In this document: one piece after another, positions 12,501 through 27,200 of the stretch
Layout of the letters: each line of letters opens with the position of its first letter
Numbering within the stretch: the first letter of the stretch is position 1
The notes under the pieces: generated by a model
Seen by the model: the letters and a program-made list of their open reading frames with translations, nothing else
What the model was told of the DNA's origin: nothing
Database searches by the model: none
From: Antedon bifida
Taxonomy: Eukaryota > Echinodermata > Crinoidea > Comatulida > Antedonidae
Direction of reading: 5' to 3'
Length of the DNA: 64,000 nt
NCBI GenBank assembly: GCA_963402885.1
Contig: OY727093.1
Location: 31,495,409 to 31,559,408 of the forward strand
Program-made: the position numbers and the translations under genes

Positions 12501-13164
12501 ATGGAAAAGGAAAAATACCAGCGTGCTTTGTTTGATAGAGGGCTCACCTCCATACAACCAGAAGAAGTTTTATTTTTTTTTTGGAAAATTGTTGTTTTAT
12601 TATTTGCCATTGTGTACGACATTATAAAACAAATATGCATTGTTTAAACAGAATTTATCATATTTGACCACATATACTCTGAATAATAATGTATTTATTA
12701 GACCTACTTTAGTGGTTAACTCTGTGGTATTTACGTAATAATAGTAATCTTTGTAATTATTTGTAACGAATCCTGTTTTTTTTCCCTTTTTTTTTTGGCC
12801 TGCGTCAGTTTTAGTCTGTCGCGAACGACAGTGTCATTTTAGTCTTACATTCTTTGAATGATGACTAAGTCAGGACTGTTTAAAGCACCTTGGTATTACT
12901 TCGATAATAATACACTTTTGTTTCGTTGCTGTGCAGTGATTTAGCTAATACCTGGTATTCAGACTTTTTTTGCCTACATCATTCATTCGGATCGGATTAT
13001 TCAGGTGATTGGGTTTCATTTTTGTTCTTTATATAAATTAATAAAGTTGCCCAGCACGTGACAACCAAATACGGAAACGGCAATTGTTTCCCGACATTGA
13101 AATAATATTTCCAAACCCGGAAAGACGAACATTGTATTCTGAACACCTTTCGGCGAGTTTCATC

Positions 13165-16100
13165 ATGGATAGTTACTTGTTTGGTTTAATTGTGACGACA
13201 ATTTTACTATGTAAAAACTCAGTCGTCTTGTCCCAAGAAGAAGAAAAGCACTTATGCAGGTAAGTCAATGAGAATTTCAATTATTAATTAATGACGCGAA
13301 ATAAGACAGAGGTCTACAGGATAGACCAGACTGTCAAACTACTGTGTAAGAATGTGTCCAGGAAGCCTAGTCTATGACACATCGAATAGTCCTATCCTTG
13401 AAACCAAACTTGAAGTAAGCCTATACTACCCCCAAAGGCTTGTGTAATGATATTATTTTATAGAGGAGGGTATATAGGGGAAACTAGTCAACGCAACTTT
13501 ATTATTTCTAATTTCTTAAAAGGTTGTATTATTGGGAAAATATTACAGAACACAAATGACTCACCACCGAAATTCCTTATACAAATGATCGTGTCCACCT
13601 CACTGTCAACCAAAACCATCGCAAACGGATTATGGTGATTAAGATCGTCGTATGACACATAATGATTAAAGTATACCCTCGATTAAGTACCATTTTATAT
13701 TTAAAATTAACTCAATTATACAAGACTCAACCCAACCATTACACTCAGATATTATTATTAGCAGATCAGGAAGGGCTAGACTGCCAACACTTGAAATCAC
13801 AATACCATAGGCCCACAATTCCGATGATAATTGGATACTTTTTTTTTCTTATTTTAAGTTTTCCTGTCGTAACCCGCTATGATAGATGTTGGAACTTTTT
13901 TAGAGGATATTATAGCTGTGATGTTGTTTATGGGTAATATCATTTGTATATTTTAACATAACGAATGTAATATGTCATGATCACTACAAAATGATGCGAG
14001 AAACAATGAGTGTATTAGAATTAATGATAATATTTAATAATTAATTTAATTCAATTATCATACTGGATAAAAGAACCAATGATGATGAAATAAAGTGGGA
14101 AACCCACAGAAGACAAAAACAAAATCATAATTAAAACGTTGGCAACATAAACCGTGTTTGAGCAAATAATATACTTTAATTTTAGGTATATTGGATGCTG
14201 TAGTGGATGGACAGGGGATGACTGTAAGCAAGGTAGGTTCTCCTCCAATCATAGACCGTAATATAATAATACATTTAAATGTAGATTGAAGAAGAAGATA
14301 CGGTAATTTGTTAACAAGTAAAATATGTTAAGGCTCAGACGACGGAGGGACTGACTGGTTTTATATGAAGCGATTTTTGAAATAAAGTGGACGTTTCTTG
14401 AAGCCGAACGCTGCGACCGATTGACAGATTGACTTGACCAATTTGTTCCCCCTCCCCCTACCTGGGGAATTATGTGTCTGATGAGGACCAAAATTAAGTT
14501 TTTGTAATTATGTTGTGACTCATTATAAAGAGTGTGAATCAGGGCATCATGGTTACAATTGCGAGGAAGATTGTGAATGTGACAGTGAAAGTGAAGAAGA
14601 AGACGTATGCAACCATATTGATGGATCGTGTGGTACGGCACAGTGTATGCACTGCAACACCTACCAACGCTGTAATAGAGATACCAACGAATGTGAGTGT
14701 ATGCCCGGGTGGCAAGGAGAGCGTTGCAATATGCCGTGCGATCAAGGTACCTACGGACAAAACTGTAACCAGACATGTAATTGTGTAAACGGTATGTGTA
14801 GCAACATAGACGGTGAATGTATATGTGAAACGGGATGGTCTGGTACGACCTGCAATATGACATGTGATGCGGGTTTCTATGGTAATCAATGCGACCAACC
14901 ATGCAACTGTTCTAACTCTGCTTCGTGTGATCCTGTCACTGGCACCTGTGATTGTCCACCTGGATTTTATGGTGATAAGTAAGCAAATTTGATTTCAATG
15001 CTATTATTTTTATAATGCATAATATTTAATGCAAATTGGATTATTATTGTTGTTGCCAAGTGTTATATTCCTTACAACAAACTGGTCATTGTATCACAAC
15101 TATAATCTCTGTTTTTTTAATTTACAGGTGTCAAAATGTATGCCCACCTGGATTTTTTGGCAAGAACTGCTCAACTGGTTGTCTCTGTAGCGTCGGTCAA
15201 GATTGTGACGTAGTTACTGGCGCTTGTGAAGGAGGTAGTTATGCCATCATTGACCGTTTTCTCATCATGATCATCATCATCAATTTTTCATCATATACCA
15301 TCATTTTGGTATTTCAATATACTGTTATCATTCTCAACAACACAATTTTAATCGAGATATTCTAACTCCACAGTTCCTTTTTTAATATTACAAATTTTTA
15401 ATCTTTGTAGATGGACTAAAAGACGCCAATTCCAGCATCCAGGACTCCAACAAAGGAGTAGCGATTGGCGTCAGCGTATCTGCAGTATTCTTATGTCTTA
15501 TCATGGTCTGTGTCATGGTGGTGCTGTGGAAGAGAAGACAAAGACGTACGTCGAAATCTGTCGTCGTAGACGAAGCAAGGGAGATAGCAGTATCTCCAGG
15601 TAGTCAAATCAACCTTTAATGTTTCCATATAATCTGGTTCCTCAAAGCTCTATTGATATCGTCACGTTTGGCAACTTTCACTCGCAAGGCCGAAGTGAGA
15701 GGTTAAAAACAGACGAGGCAAAGATGCTTTAAATATAATAATTAATATAAAATATGACGACTGTGCTGGGGAATTAGGGTGGGTGGTGAAAATTGAAAAT
15801 TTCAGAGGAGGCGAGCCTCATGCTGGCTACAGCCCTCAACTTTGATGTCGGAGTAATCACAACTGCTTAGATAATTATCATGGTACGGAACTTAATAAAT
15901 CGAATTCGTCTTTCCATTTTTAGATATTGGTTTACCTGCACAAAGTACCGACAGTAATACTACGTCATCACCCTTACCGACGCACCATACTCTAGAAGTA
16001 AACAATCTTTACCACACAGTTGATCATAACCGACCGCTTCATACTTACGAAAATGACAACAGAGTAAAAACGATCAATGGTCTTGAAGACGATGGGGAAT

Positions 16101-16588
16101 ATGACATGCTCCGAACAAACCAGCAGCCACAGGTTGACCGATTTAATCCTAAAACGAGTACAGACTTAGCTGATGGTAAACCCACGTCCACACAGTACGT
16201 CATTACGCCATTTTCTCATCTGGAGAGTGACACACCAGAGAATTATGAGGAGCCTTCTGAATGTTACGAAACAGTTGGAGACTTTAACCAACTCGGTGAT
16301 ACATCATATGCAATACCAATACAACAACAAAACCAACCCAGTGATACGTCGTATGCGATACCAATGCAACAACAAAAGTCGCCATTAACGCCAAATGACT
16401 ACAGCAAACTCAACAGAGACATTTGTCCGAATGCAGATGAAGACAGTGGCGGTGATTACGGAAAGTTATTGAAAGTTGAAGAATTTAATGAAAGCGACGA
16501 GGAATACGACACACTTGGAGTAGTTAAACACAAACGTACAAACAATAGTAGTAATGATACATACAATGTTTTGAAAGTTGAACTTTAA
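13165..16588 (+). CDS. EGF-repeat single-pass receptor with ITAM-like tail (MEGF/Draper type)
   Basis: Exons are 13165..13259, 14186..14232, 14531..14978, 15128..15234, 15411..15599 and 15924..16588, giving 516 aa. A signal peptide (Met1 to about 24) is followed by a CCSGW motif like the end of an EMI domain. Then come several cysteine-dense laminin/MEGF-type EGF repeats (about 48-232), a transmembrane helix near 249-271, a KRRQRR stop-transfer and a 245-aa acidic tail. Family members such as Draper and MEGF10 bind apoptotic cells or debris and signal engulfment through tail tyrosines. Here YxxL motifs sit at Tyr355, 455, 474, 490 and 509. Tyr474 and Tyr490 are spaced YxxL-x12-YxxL, within the ITAM rule. 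The tail also has a DTSYAIP(I/M)QQQ repeat. The protein is much shorter than MEGF10 and lacks a full EMI domain. The 14531 acceptor has a weak pyrimidine tract. An AATAAA lies at 17168. Confidence 0.8.
13260..14185 (+). other. First intron of the receptor gene
   Basis: The 926-bp intron runs from GTAAGT to TTTTAG. I looked for exons that could complete an EMI domain and saw none with convincing splice sites. No named repeats are recognised. Confidence 0.6.
15686..15836 (-). mobile_element. Dispersed short repeat, second copy
   Basis: It is the reverse complement of the element at 11134-11297, sharing TTAAAAACAGACGAGGCAAA and GCTGGCTAC..GCCCT. It sits in the intron before the last receptor exon. 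Confidence 0.65.
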
Positions 16589-18250
16589 AAGGCATTGCTA
16601 CTGAAATGTTCGTGTACTGAAATATTTGTGTCCTGAAATATTTGTGTCTTGAAATATTTGCGCCTCGAAATGTTTGTGTCTTATTAGTTATGATGTTGAT
16701 GATAGGATAGTTCTTTAGTACCATAGTATGAGCTTCTTGGATGTCTAGACACTTTCAGAAACCAGTTTAAAATCACATAACTTTTATTTAACCGTTGCAT
16801 TAACTACAGACATAACATTGTACCTTACTAATTATCCCATGTTATTCATCCAATATTAACCTGACCATTGTTAGATGAAATGCAGTTATAGAGGTCATGT
16901 CTCTAAACTTGAACCTCCCTTACGATACCATATATTGTTACTATCCCCTTTCTCCCTAAATTCAAACTATTATATAGTGCCCTCTTACTTTACTGATTAT
17001 GTAATATAATTTATATCAGAAGTATTGCTTTTAATTATATATAATATCTATATCATATATTGTACACATTCACATAAAGTACATTTTAATAATTACTGAC
17101 ACCTGCTATGTTTCTATGTTATAATCATGTAAGTTGTTCTTTTGGTAGTATACAACTTACTAAAGTTAATAAACATTCAATTAAAGACATTGTATCTTGG
17201 TCTGATGTTGGTTTTACATTTTTCTGGTTTCGTTTACTCAATTTTAGCCTCTAAATAAACAATATGTGGTAAACCATGGACAATAAAATAACTTTGTTTT
17301 GAATTATAGTAATTAATATTTAAACTTAAAACACATATTTCGTCTTTTGTTATAGCTTAAAAATTAAACGTGAGTTTAAACAAAAAAACTCTTAATAAGT
17401 ATTAACTACATAAGTTAATTACTTAAAAAACATAAATTATATTTAATCAAAACGATGATAAATTAATAATAATTTAATATGACAAAACTATAAATAAATT
17501 ACATTTATTTTCTTAATAATTAACACCCAACTTCTAATACACATACTTCACTTTATGTAAAGACAAAACCTCACATTAGTCAACATATATAAATAATTAT
17601 CCATAAATTTGCACCATTCCATTTAAAACATTTTAGATATAACCACTTAATATATAATAATATATATAATATATCTTGCAAAAACCACAAAATTAGTTTC
17701 AAATATGAAAACAAATTTGGAATAAAGTGAGGCAACCCATTGTGACTCGCTATTTGATGAACAAAACAAGTGTTAAATAGTGATCACAATGGCTTAACTC
17801 ACATCATTCAGAATTTGTTTTATATTATCATATACATGTGTCTTGCAATTGTGTAAGTTTACTGTTATGCAATTACTACAATTGATCCCGTCAGAGGAAT
17901 CATTTTAAACATTGGTAGGAGTTTTGTACGTAATTTCAGATGCTTTACGTTTGGTAACCAATATCAAATGAGTCACAATAATTGATCATTATTTAATTAA
18001 TCAATAACCTTACCAAATAATTACCTTAAAATAATACTTTAATTATAAATAGCAAGGTGAACGCACTACATTAATAGCATTTAATTTGATCATAAAGTAA
18101 TAAATATTACTCCATGATTTGATAGATAGTTGAGTCATGGAGTACTAAATATTACTCCACGGTTGAGTTGATACATCGTAAGTTGTATACATAATAGATT
18201 TCTAGGTTAGATCATATCTTCACAGTAGGTGGATGGATACTGTTTGATTG
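16589..18250. other. Tail-to-tail intergenic region, receptor / V-ATPase A
   Basis: The two 3' ends converge here. A plus-strand AATAAA at 17168-17173 fits the receptor transcript. A minus-strand AATAAA at about 17514-17519 could serve V-ATPase A. The rest is very AT-rich with no credible gene. Confidence 0.6.
17168..17173 (+). terminator. Polyadenylation signal AATAAA (receptor gene)
   Basis: Canonical hexamer 580 bases after the receptor stop codon. Use is inferred from position only. Confidence 0.4.
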
Positions 18251-21200
18251 CTAGACGTCATCATCAGTGTTGAGTATTGGTTCAAAAGAGAAAGGACGGA
18301 ATGGATGGCCTTCTCCTTTGTAGAATTTACTCTGGAACTCAACCCTAAAAGCAAAATATTGTGTTTTATTTGTGTCTAGAACAGTGGCGTAACGGATATG
18401 AGCACTCACTGCTAATGGGGGTCCATGAGCAGTCCCCAGAGGAAAAAAAGGCATTAAAAACAGAAAGAGGCATCCAGCATTGGAGGGCCACTTGGGGTTC
18501 CTAATCCAGGGGCCTCAGGAAATAAATGAAAATAATGTTCTCGACTAAAGTTGTGCAGTTATGTGATGATGTCATCAAGTTAATGACCCTTTTAGTTGGG
18601 ATTGTGGTTTTACATTTGAAGTTATACAGATTATAAAAGATTATCAAGGATTATCAAGGATTATTTAAGATTATAAAAGATAATTAAAGATTATACTAAA
18701 GCCGATGTTCACATTTTATTCCAAAGGAACAAGATAATGTAAAGACTTACCAATGAAGACGAAGAGTATGCAAGAAGGCAGACAAGCCTTCCATAAACAG
18801 TAGAATACCAATGGTAAGCACTGCCCAGAATGCAAACAGCAGGTAAGTGGCAATAGCTCCTATGAACCCTTCCATTCCAAAGCCTAACGCCAACACCATC
18901 GTCCACAGTACCTCTGACAATTCTGTAAACAAAATACAGCAATCAGGTTATGATCAGTGATTCGAACCCCAACCTGTCGAGTGGCCGAGTGGTTAAGGCA
19001 GGGACGCCGCCACAGACCATATCTATACAATTGGCACATGTTTAAGTCACTCCTCGACCATTGTTCTGGTGGTAGAACAAGTCTTCTAACTAAAAACTGG
19101 AGGTCCAGTGTAAACATCTGGCTTTAAAGAACCCAGTACATCTTTCGGAAGAGTAGGGGGTTACCCCGGTGTACTGGTCCATTCAACCCCTGTCGTTGTG
19201 GACAGACGAACGAGCGCCGTTTGGTGGCAGCACTCGACATGAAGAGATACTCACCAGTATGAGTCATAGATGTAGATAGGCTGCTGTGTAAGAGATACAA
19301 CCTAGCTACACAGTCATATACAACCCTTCAAAAACTTACCAGCATGGGCAAGGCTAAGAGCCCATAGACGTAGGTAGGATGCAGTGTGGGAGATGCAGCC
19401 TAGACAGTATTCAATGGTGTGGATTCCTTGGTAGATCAAAACCTCGCCAAGTTCAAACTCTTCCTGTTCAGATTCGTCCGAGCTGGTTGACTGCGATTCA
19501 TCCAGTTCATCGTGGTGGATTATCTCGGCACTGTCATCGCCGAGTTGCTGCGACTTTGTCATTCTTGCACCCTGGTATCTTGATGTCTACGGTAAAATGG
19601 GGTAATTTATGAATTTAATTTCTATATTTTCAATACAGGTGATATAATCTGTACTTACCCACACAAAGTTACAATGCTTAGCATCCAATAAGAAAAAGTA
19701 TCCAATCGAAGTACGATACTTTATAAGGATAGGTAAATTTGAGGCAATCCTTACTTGAATTTTTATTCAAAACTTACTGCCAGGGACATTTAAAGCTCAG
19801 TCTACACTATCAAACTTTATGTGACATATGTGATGTGCCCCTGATGATGTCATATCACTACCATATTTGGGCATATCACACTTTTTTGTCAAACTAGTTT
19901 GATAGTGTAGACAGATGAGATAACTTGTTTTGATGGTCACAAATATGAAATTTGGTTGGCAAGTAAGTTTTTACCACAAAATTAATTATCATTATACGTT
20001 TACTTAAAATCTGATGAAACCTTTCCACAAGTCAGTAGAGTATATCAATACATTTACAACGTTTTAAAAATATATATACTTTGGCATATTGCCAAGAATA
20101 GCTATCTAAGTTAATTCATTCACCTATTCAGGTGGCAATCCCGTTCACATACAAACATAAATCTACTACAGTCAACTCTCCCAATACCGCACTCTCTGAA
20201 AACCAGAAAAACTCTCCCAATACCAGACTTTTTTTTAGGACCAAAAGGTCCCAAATTGATTTTTACCATTAAAAACACATTCCGAATACCAGACTTTCCA
20301 GAAAATCAGACATATTTGGCCAGCCCAAAGGTGTCCGGTATTGGGAGAGTTGACTGTACTTGTGTGAACTTGCTATTGTTTCTGGCTTTCACACCAGTCC
20401 CACCCTTTCCCACTTATATTCCAAGTTTCCTGGACTTCCTGCATTCTCACTCCTGAGGACGATCAAAGCATATTGATCGAAACGTCGAGAAACTCAACAG
20501 TTCTTTTCCGAACTAATATATGTGGTGTACCGCAAAATTGATATCAATAAATCTACTAACTTACGCAATCCATCAGCTATAGTCCTTCTTCATTTGTTAA
20601 TATATTTTTTTATTGTTATCAATGTAAACTATTTCTCACCTTTACTGGGTGTTTGTAACGCCAATACTCGACGCCAGGTTTAGCTACTAACAGCCAGGGG
20701 ACGGCGAGAACGGCTATGACAACCAAGCCGACTTGAACGTAATACTGATGCGACAACAAGGTTAGAACAGAACAAAGCGTTAGAACAACATGCACTAATA
20801 TTATTAAAGTAGCAAACAAGTATAGCTATACTACAGTAAAGCTATGTCTACACTATGTGATGTGCCCATTTATGGACATGATGATGTCATATCACTACCA
20901 TATTTAGCTTATCACTACATCATCACTTTTTTTTGTCAAACTATAGTTTGATAGTGTAGACAGAGCTTTAGACATTAGATTTGGAGGAGAAACATACACA
21001 AGAAAAGATCAACAAATTATACTGCTAGTTCACTACACAGAGAAAGCTGAATTTAAAATACAAAAATGATTAGCGATATTAGTAATATTAGCTGTTTGGT
21101 TGTTTGCTTTGCCATCTCATTTTGTTGTAGTTCTAAATATAAATTAGCAAAAGAAGAAGATATTAATTAAAAGTAAACCTGCTAAAAAAAACAGCAAAAG

Positions 21201-24200
21201 CAATTAGTTGTATCAAAAACCTACAACAAATATGCAAAGAAAAAGTTTGATTATTTCACAATACCCAATGCAAAAAGTTGAAAAGTGAAATGTAGTGTGT
21301 TTATAGATTCACAACATTCAGTGTGAGGAGTGCATTAGTTTAGCTTCACAATATACCATGCAAAATACATACAGTTGTGCAGGGGAAAATTAGATGAAGA
21401 GTGAATTTAATAATTACTAAAAAAAGCAAAGCATGCATACTGTACCTGTACAAGAATGACCTCTGACCCGAGTATGCAACCTCCCTTATTCTTTGTTTAT
21501 ATACATGCTTTCTCTAGATAATACTATCTATTAACTTAAGTCTACTACCAGTAGCCTACCCATTGATTCCACTAAATCCTGCCATCCTAACCTCCTGGGT
21601 TTAAGTCTTCCACGTTACCAATACTGTGTCACTACAGTACTAAGAATCATAACAAACCATAAACCCCATTGTTTATACTAAATGCTCTCTCATTTCAGAA
21701 TCAAATCTTGCACAGTACTATGCCATTACTTAAGCATCGTAACTTAAGTAGCAAGAATTGGTCTCAAGTAAACAAACCACAAAATGATAAATGTGATGAA
21801 ATGTACCTTCCCGTGAGGTGAGTGATGTTCCCGATATGATACAAATGGTTTAGCTAGCAACATCCAGGGCACTGCTAAAACTGCTACGAGAAGAATGAAT
21901 ATTTGAAGACCATACTGTTCAGGAAAAAAGATTAATAATTAAATGTTAATCTCTTATTGAAATTGTACATTATGCTTTTGCACAGCCGCTTCACCTGTAC
22001 CCAATCACAGATTAGCTTAGTTTCAGCTGTAAAGGAATGACTACATTAGGTACCAAACGACCACATTAGGTAACAAATGACCGCATTAGGTACCAAATGA
22101 CCGCATTAGGTACCAAATGACCACATTAGGTACCAAGTACTGCTACGATGAACTGTAGACAAAATATTAAATGTTACTTGGCTGTGACTTGGGGTTGGCT
22201 AATAATATTCATATTCAAAATACTAGTCACTTGAAGCCTGTAAAAATATAATAATGCAAATCAAATATATGAAATCGTTTTGTATTGTAGTAAATAATAA
22301 TTCTGGCTTTTATTATGCAATTAGCACGAGTGTTTAATAACAGCTCCTTACCTGTCCACTGTACATCATGTCTCCATCTGTTAGTAGGAACATGTTAATC
22401 ATAGTAATGATTAAGCTGGGTGCCTGAGCAGATGAGTCACCATCATACTTGAACCATTTGAAGATAATGAGGAAACACATGTAACCAAAGATAAATGTGA
22501 GGAAAATAAACTGAGGGATGAATTCACACCAGATGTTGATGAACTTTCTGAAGTAACTAGAAGAAAAAAGAGAAAAAAAAAATGTTATTAAATATATATT
22601 ATTATAGAGTTTATTTTTCGTCATGTAGAGGTACATAATGCATGCTTACTTTAACTACTTACGAAGTAGCATTTGTTGTATTCGATTGGGAACTTTCGTT
22701 GTTAACATAAAGATTCATTGAGTATTTTTTGTATTCGAATGGTAAATTTTAAACGGATTGTGCTCAACAGAAAATCATCCAAATAGAAAACGTTCTATCT
22801 TGCGCTGATAGCTAGGGTTAGATATGAGCCCAAGGTAGGTACTTCAACAATGCTTGGTTCCTACTGGAGAAGCAATGCAAGGACGTAACGCAATGTACGT
22901 GAGTTGACCAATCACAAGCGATGGATTATTCAAACCCTTGCTTGTCATTGGTCAACACGCTTAGTTTGCGTTTGCGTCGCGTCCTAGTGGGAACCAAGCT
23001 CTACGAATACAAGTGTTTGTATACTTACACATGGTTGAATATACCTAGTATGACACCAAACACCATTTGAGTAACACCAACTATCACAGACATCTTCATC
23101 TTGTATGAGTTGAGGAAGGTGATTTTATTATTAGACACTTGCCAAATCTAACAAATAAGAAATAATAATATTTTATAATAATAATAATAGTATCTAATTT
23201 AACTAGTTTTTAGTGGGCCTCCTCCTATCACAAGCCCCTGGAGTTTCAAGGAATTCATCTTTTTAAAATTTGTTTTACTCCTTTTTTTGTTATGTGTTTT
23301 GTTTATGAGATGAATAAAGAGAAATTGATTTATACAGAGAGTCACTAGCTTGATATTTGATTTGTGAGTAAATTGTCCAATATACTTACTGGATCTAATC
23401 CCAAGGGATAAGGTTCAGCCGAAACGTTAGGATTCAACTGATACATGCCTTCTCCTTTAACGGTCTCATCAAACATGGCCGACACATTCCACTTGGAACC
23501 AAATATATTTATAGCTTTTGAAAATATATCATTATAGATGAATCCACAATACATCGCAAAAGCACCCATCAATAAGATGATATAACGGCCACCAAGGAAA
23601 ATACCAAAAACCTGTCAAAGAATTATTAAGAATATTAAAAATTGTTTGTGTTTAGTGGAATCTTACTGGTTGTACTAAATATCTTTTATTTTTCATTTCT
23701 AGAGAGAATTATTTAAACAATTTTTTATTTAATACGATATATAAAATGTACAAAACGATAGCACTCGCTAAAAATGTTTGTATTACAATAAAAATAGTAA
23801 TTTAAAATCTATAAAAATACAAATATATATACAAATGTTTTCTTAAGTCTTTAAAGTATGAAAATCTTTTAATTAAACAAAGAGACATACCATGGGCCTA
23901 ACAAACCAATCTGGGTGGAACATTTAACAGTCAAATATGCTCAGACTTAGGCAGATCCAAGGGAACCACCCTCAAACCCCCAAAACAAGGTTTTTTAGCA
24001 TTTAATAGGATTTAAACCAAGAGGTATTGTGAGTAATTACAAATGTTACCTCGTCATTTCCGAATGCTTCCTGCAGTTTACGTTCATTCAACACGAGATA
24101 CAAGCCAATCAGAAACATGATAAAGCCGTGACCCAGGTCACCAAACATGACACCAAAAAGGAACGGGAATGTGATGATGGCATATGGAGCTGAGGATAAA

Positions 24201-27200
24201 GATTAATTTAAAATTATTATAATAATAAAGAAATATTGCACAAATTACAAATGTGATCTTCTTTCCAGAATTTAGAAAACAACAAAACACAAAGAAAACG
24301 TATGAAAAAACACCAGACCACAGCGGGGACCGTGGTTCTCTTTCATTCGTGGTTTAATCAATACAGGATTGCCTATTGGTTTTAACATGTTGTTCTCCGT
24401 GCATCAGTGTTAAGCTCTATCTACACTATCAAACTAGTTTGACAAAGTGCGATGTGCCCAAATATGGTAGTGATATGCCCAAATATGGTACTGTAGTGAT
24501 ATGACTTCATAATGTCCATATATGGGCACATCATATTTTGTTGTCACATAAAGTTTGATAGTGTAGACAGAGCTTTAGGCTGTTCAGCTCTGTCTACACT
24601 ATCATATCAAACTTTATGTGAAAAAAAAATGCAATGTGCCCATATATGGACATGATGATGTCATATCACTACCATATAACTAGTTTGATAGTAAAGACAG
24701 CACTTTAAAGGCATAACCAGATATATTTATCAGATAGATTTATTCTTGCTAGATGGAGTATCAAACCAATTGTCTGCCATTACCTGGATTAACTTCTCTG
24801 TAACTTGCGACACCGTATGCATCTACTATACTCTGGAATACAGCGGTGAACTTGTTAGTGTTGTTGTAGGTGGGTGGTTGCTCATTAGAGGTCATTTTAT
24901 TTAGAATCGACGGAACACTGGAACCACTTTTCTCCTAAAAAACAGAACGATTTGAAAAGCTACGTAAGAAAAAGTTGAGAACATGGTGCCAATCTAATTG
25001 GCTATTTCGCATTCTTTAAGCGTGGTTCCCACCAGCGACGCAAAGTAAGAAAATGTCCTTCTAATAATTGTGTTTTCCCCCGCCTGCGTGAAATCAAACC
25101 TGCAATGTTTGCAGCACTGTTGCGTCATCGTCGTTCCCACTTGTGATACAGCACTTTGCGTTGATACGTCACTGCATTGCGTTCTATTGGGAACCACGCT
25201 TTAGAACTACGTTTAATGTTTTATATTCCAAATTGGATAACAAAACTGAAAATAACACAACACTTACAGTTCCACGTCTTAGAGCAGCTTGTATGTGTTC
25301 TAGATCTGCCACGGGACACCAGCACTCACCAATCAGACACTTTTGAGTAACATCAAGATTGAACAAGTTAAGGGTGTGGTAAACCGCTTTAAGTTTGCGT
25401 ACTTTAATGAACCAGAGCCGGATGTTACTGGCTGCGGAGTGGAGTACTCGTTGGCGATGCTCCTCGGTTTGTCCCAATACCTACAAAAGAAATTGATGTA
25501 TATTTTATTGTAGTTTTAACTTTTAAAAATATATGATCATAAACTGTACTAAGCACTACACTGTCAATTCATAGAACTCTGGCTGGAGCTAAACTATTAT
25601 ATTACATAATTATATAGTAAACATTACATAGAATTTAACGAAGTGTCCTCTTAATAAGTGTGTTCCTTGAATAGGGGTTGGCTGTTACTAGTGTTAAAAC
25701 ATATAAATCATATAGCTTTATTTCGTCCACAAAACAAGTGGAAATAATGATGCTTGTCTCATACAAAGATAAAACATAGCTTACTGTGTTAAGATCTTCG
25801 ATCCTTGTCATAACACCCATTGCCATTTCTCTGCGTTCACTTTGCATCTCTGGACATGGGTACAGACTTGCTCGGAATCTAATGCAGAAAATTCAGTGTA
25901 AATATAATGTTCTCTAATGGGTTACCAAATTGTGTATGAGCAACAACAAAACTTGAGTTTAAAAAGTTATAATAGCCCTGTATGTAAAATGTTTAGTATT
26001 TTTGAATTAATACAGTAGAGCCCTATTAAGCTCTGTCTACACTATCAAACTTTATGTGACAACAAAAATGTGATGTGCCCATAAATGGACATGATGATGT
26101 CATATCACTACCATATTTAAGCATATCACTACCATATTTAAGCATATTACTACCATATATGGGCACACATACCCTTCACAGATTTTCTTGACTCTGCTTT
26201 TGAGCTGTTCACCTTGGAAGAAAATAATGAACACAGATTTGTGCACTTGATCTCCCTAAAAAAAAGAAGACAAATATTGATTGAAATCTGAAATATTCTT
26301 TTTTATCTGAGGTCATTAAAATTTGTGTCGTTTACAACTATATATATAATTTTACAGAATTTAAGTGTTGACTTACCGTAGTTGGATCTTCTAATGGAGC
26401 GTCTATTACTGCCTGCCGGAGGAACACGTTTCCGTGACATACTCTCCACAACATCTGTTCAAAGGCTGGTATGCGTTCACGGTTGATTACTCCTGCCAGG
26501 AAGCTACAAATAAAAATATAATTTTGTATTTATTATCTGCATTAGTGTATTTGCATTGCTTAAAAGGTTTCAAATAATTCTTTAAGAACTCTATCTTTGG
26601 CAGTACATTGGTTTTCTTGGTCAAATTGTTTGGTTTATTAAGCTTTTTCCTGATTTACTTAACAATTTTTAACTTTCTTTTTACGTTTGTGTTAAACAGC
26701 ACATAGAGACTATTTGTATTGTGTGCTATACAAATTCAAAACCATTAAGCCATTACTCCTAGTGTCAACCATGACACTTCCCGTGAGAAATTTAGACACA
26801 TATGCTAATCATGATTCCAAAGATACAGCCAGCAAACTAATGGCAGCACAAGCATGGAGTTTATCATTTTAATAATAGAACATTGATTGTATTTCGTATC
26901 TGTTGTTAAGTTCTTACCCAAGCCTCATCGGAACACCCTGTCTAGGCCCGTCATCTCCAAGCAGCTTGTGGTTCTCTTCATCCCGGTCTGCGTCATGCAT
27001 CTGCTGGTGATGCAATTCAGCCTAGTGAGTTGAATCGTACATACGAACAACAAATGATCAACAACAACAGGAGTGCATACCACCACCATGCATGCACGAA
27101 ACAAATAGGGCGCAAAAAAAGAGATAAAAACACAACACTATTTCATACTACTGTGACAAAAGCAGATGCAAAAGCTACTACGCATTACGATATTTACATG

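Larger units (their letters stand above)
9400..13164. other. Noncoding region between ADAR and the receptor gene
   Basis: It holds a SINE (9722-10031), a poly-C run near 10515-10535, a dispersed repeat (11134-11297), an inverted-repeat element (11494-11835) and a GCC-rich patch (12462-12500). The patch may mark an ADAR promoter, which should lie here. I could not identify the ADAR first exon. A plus-strand promoter for the receptor gene should lie just before 13165. Confidence 0.5.

Noticed and set aside
12407-12647. Open frames on both strands through the GCC stretch
   Set aside because: They come from low-complexity triplets, lack homology I recognise and have no supporting splice sites.
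14249-14902. 217-codon frame on the minus strand
   Set aside because: It is the antisense of the EGF-repeat exon, whose regular cysteine codons keep the other strand open.
20446-20500. Hammerhead-like string: CTGAGGA, a 7-bp stem (CGATCAA/TTGATCG), then AAAC
   Set aside because: If the full stem forms, the required GAAA after stem II loses its G; if GAAA is kept, the first stem pair is lost. The core does not fit, so it is more likely a decayed transposon end. A covariance search for hammerhead ribozymes would settle it.
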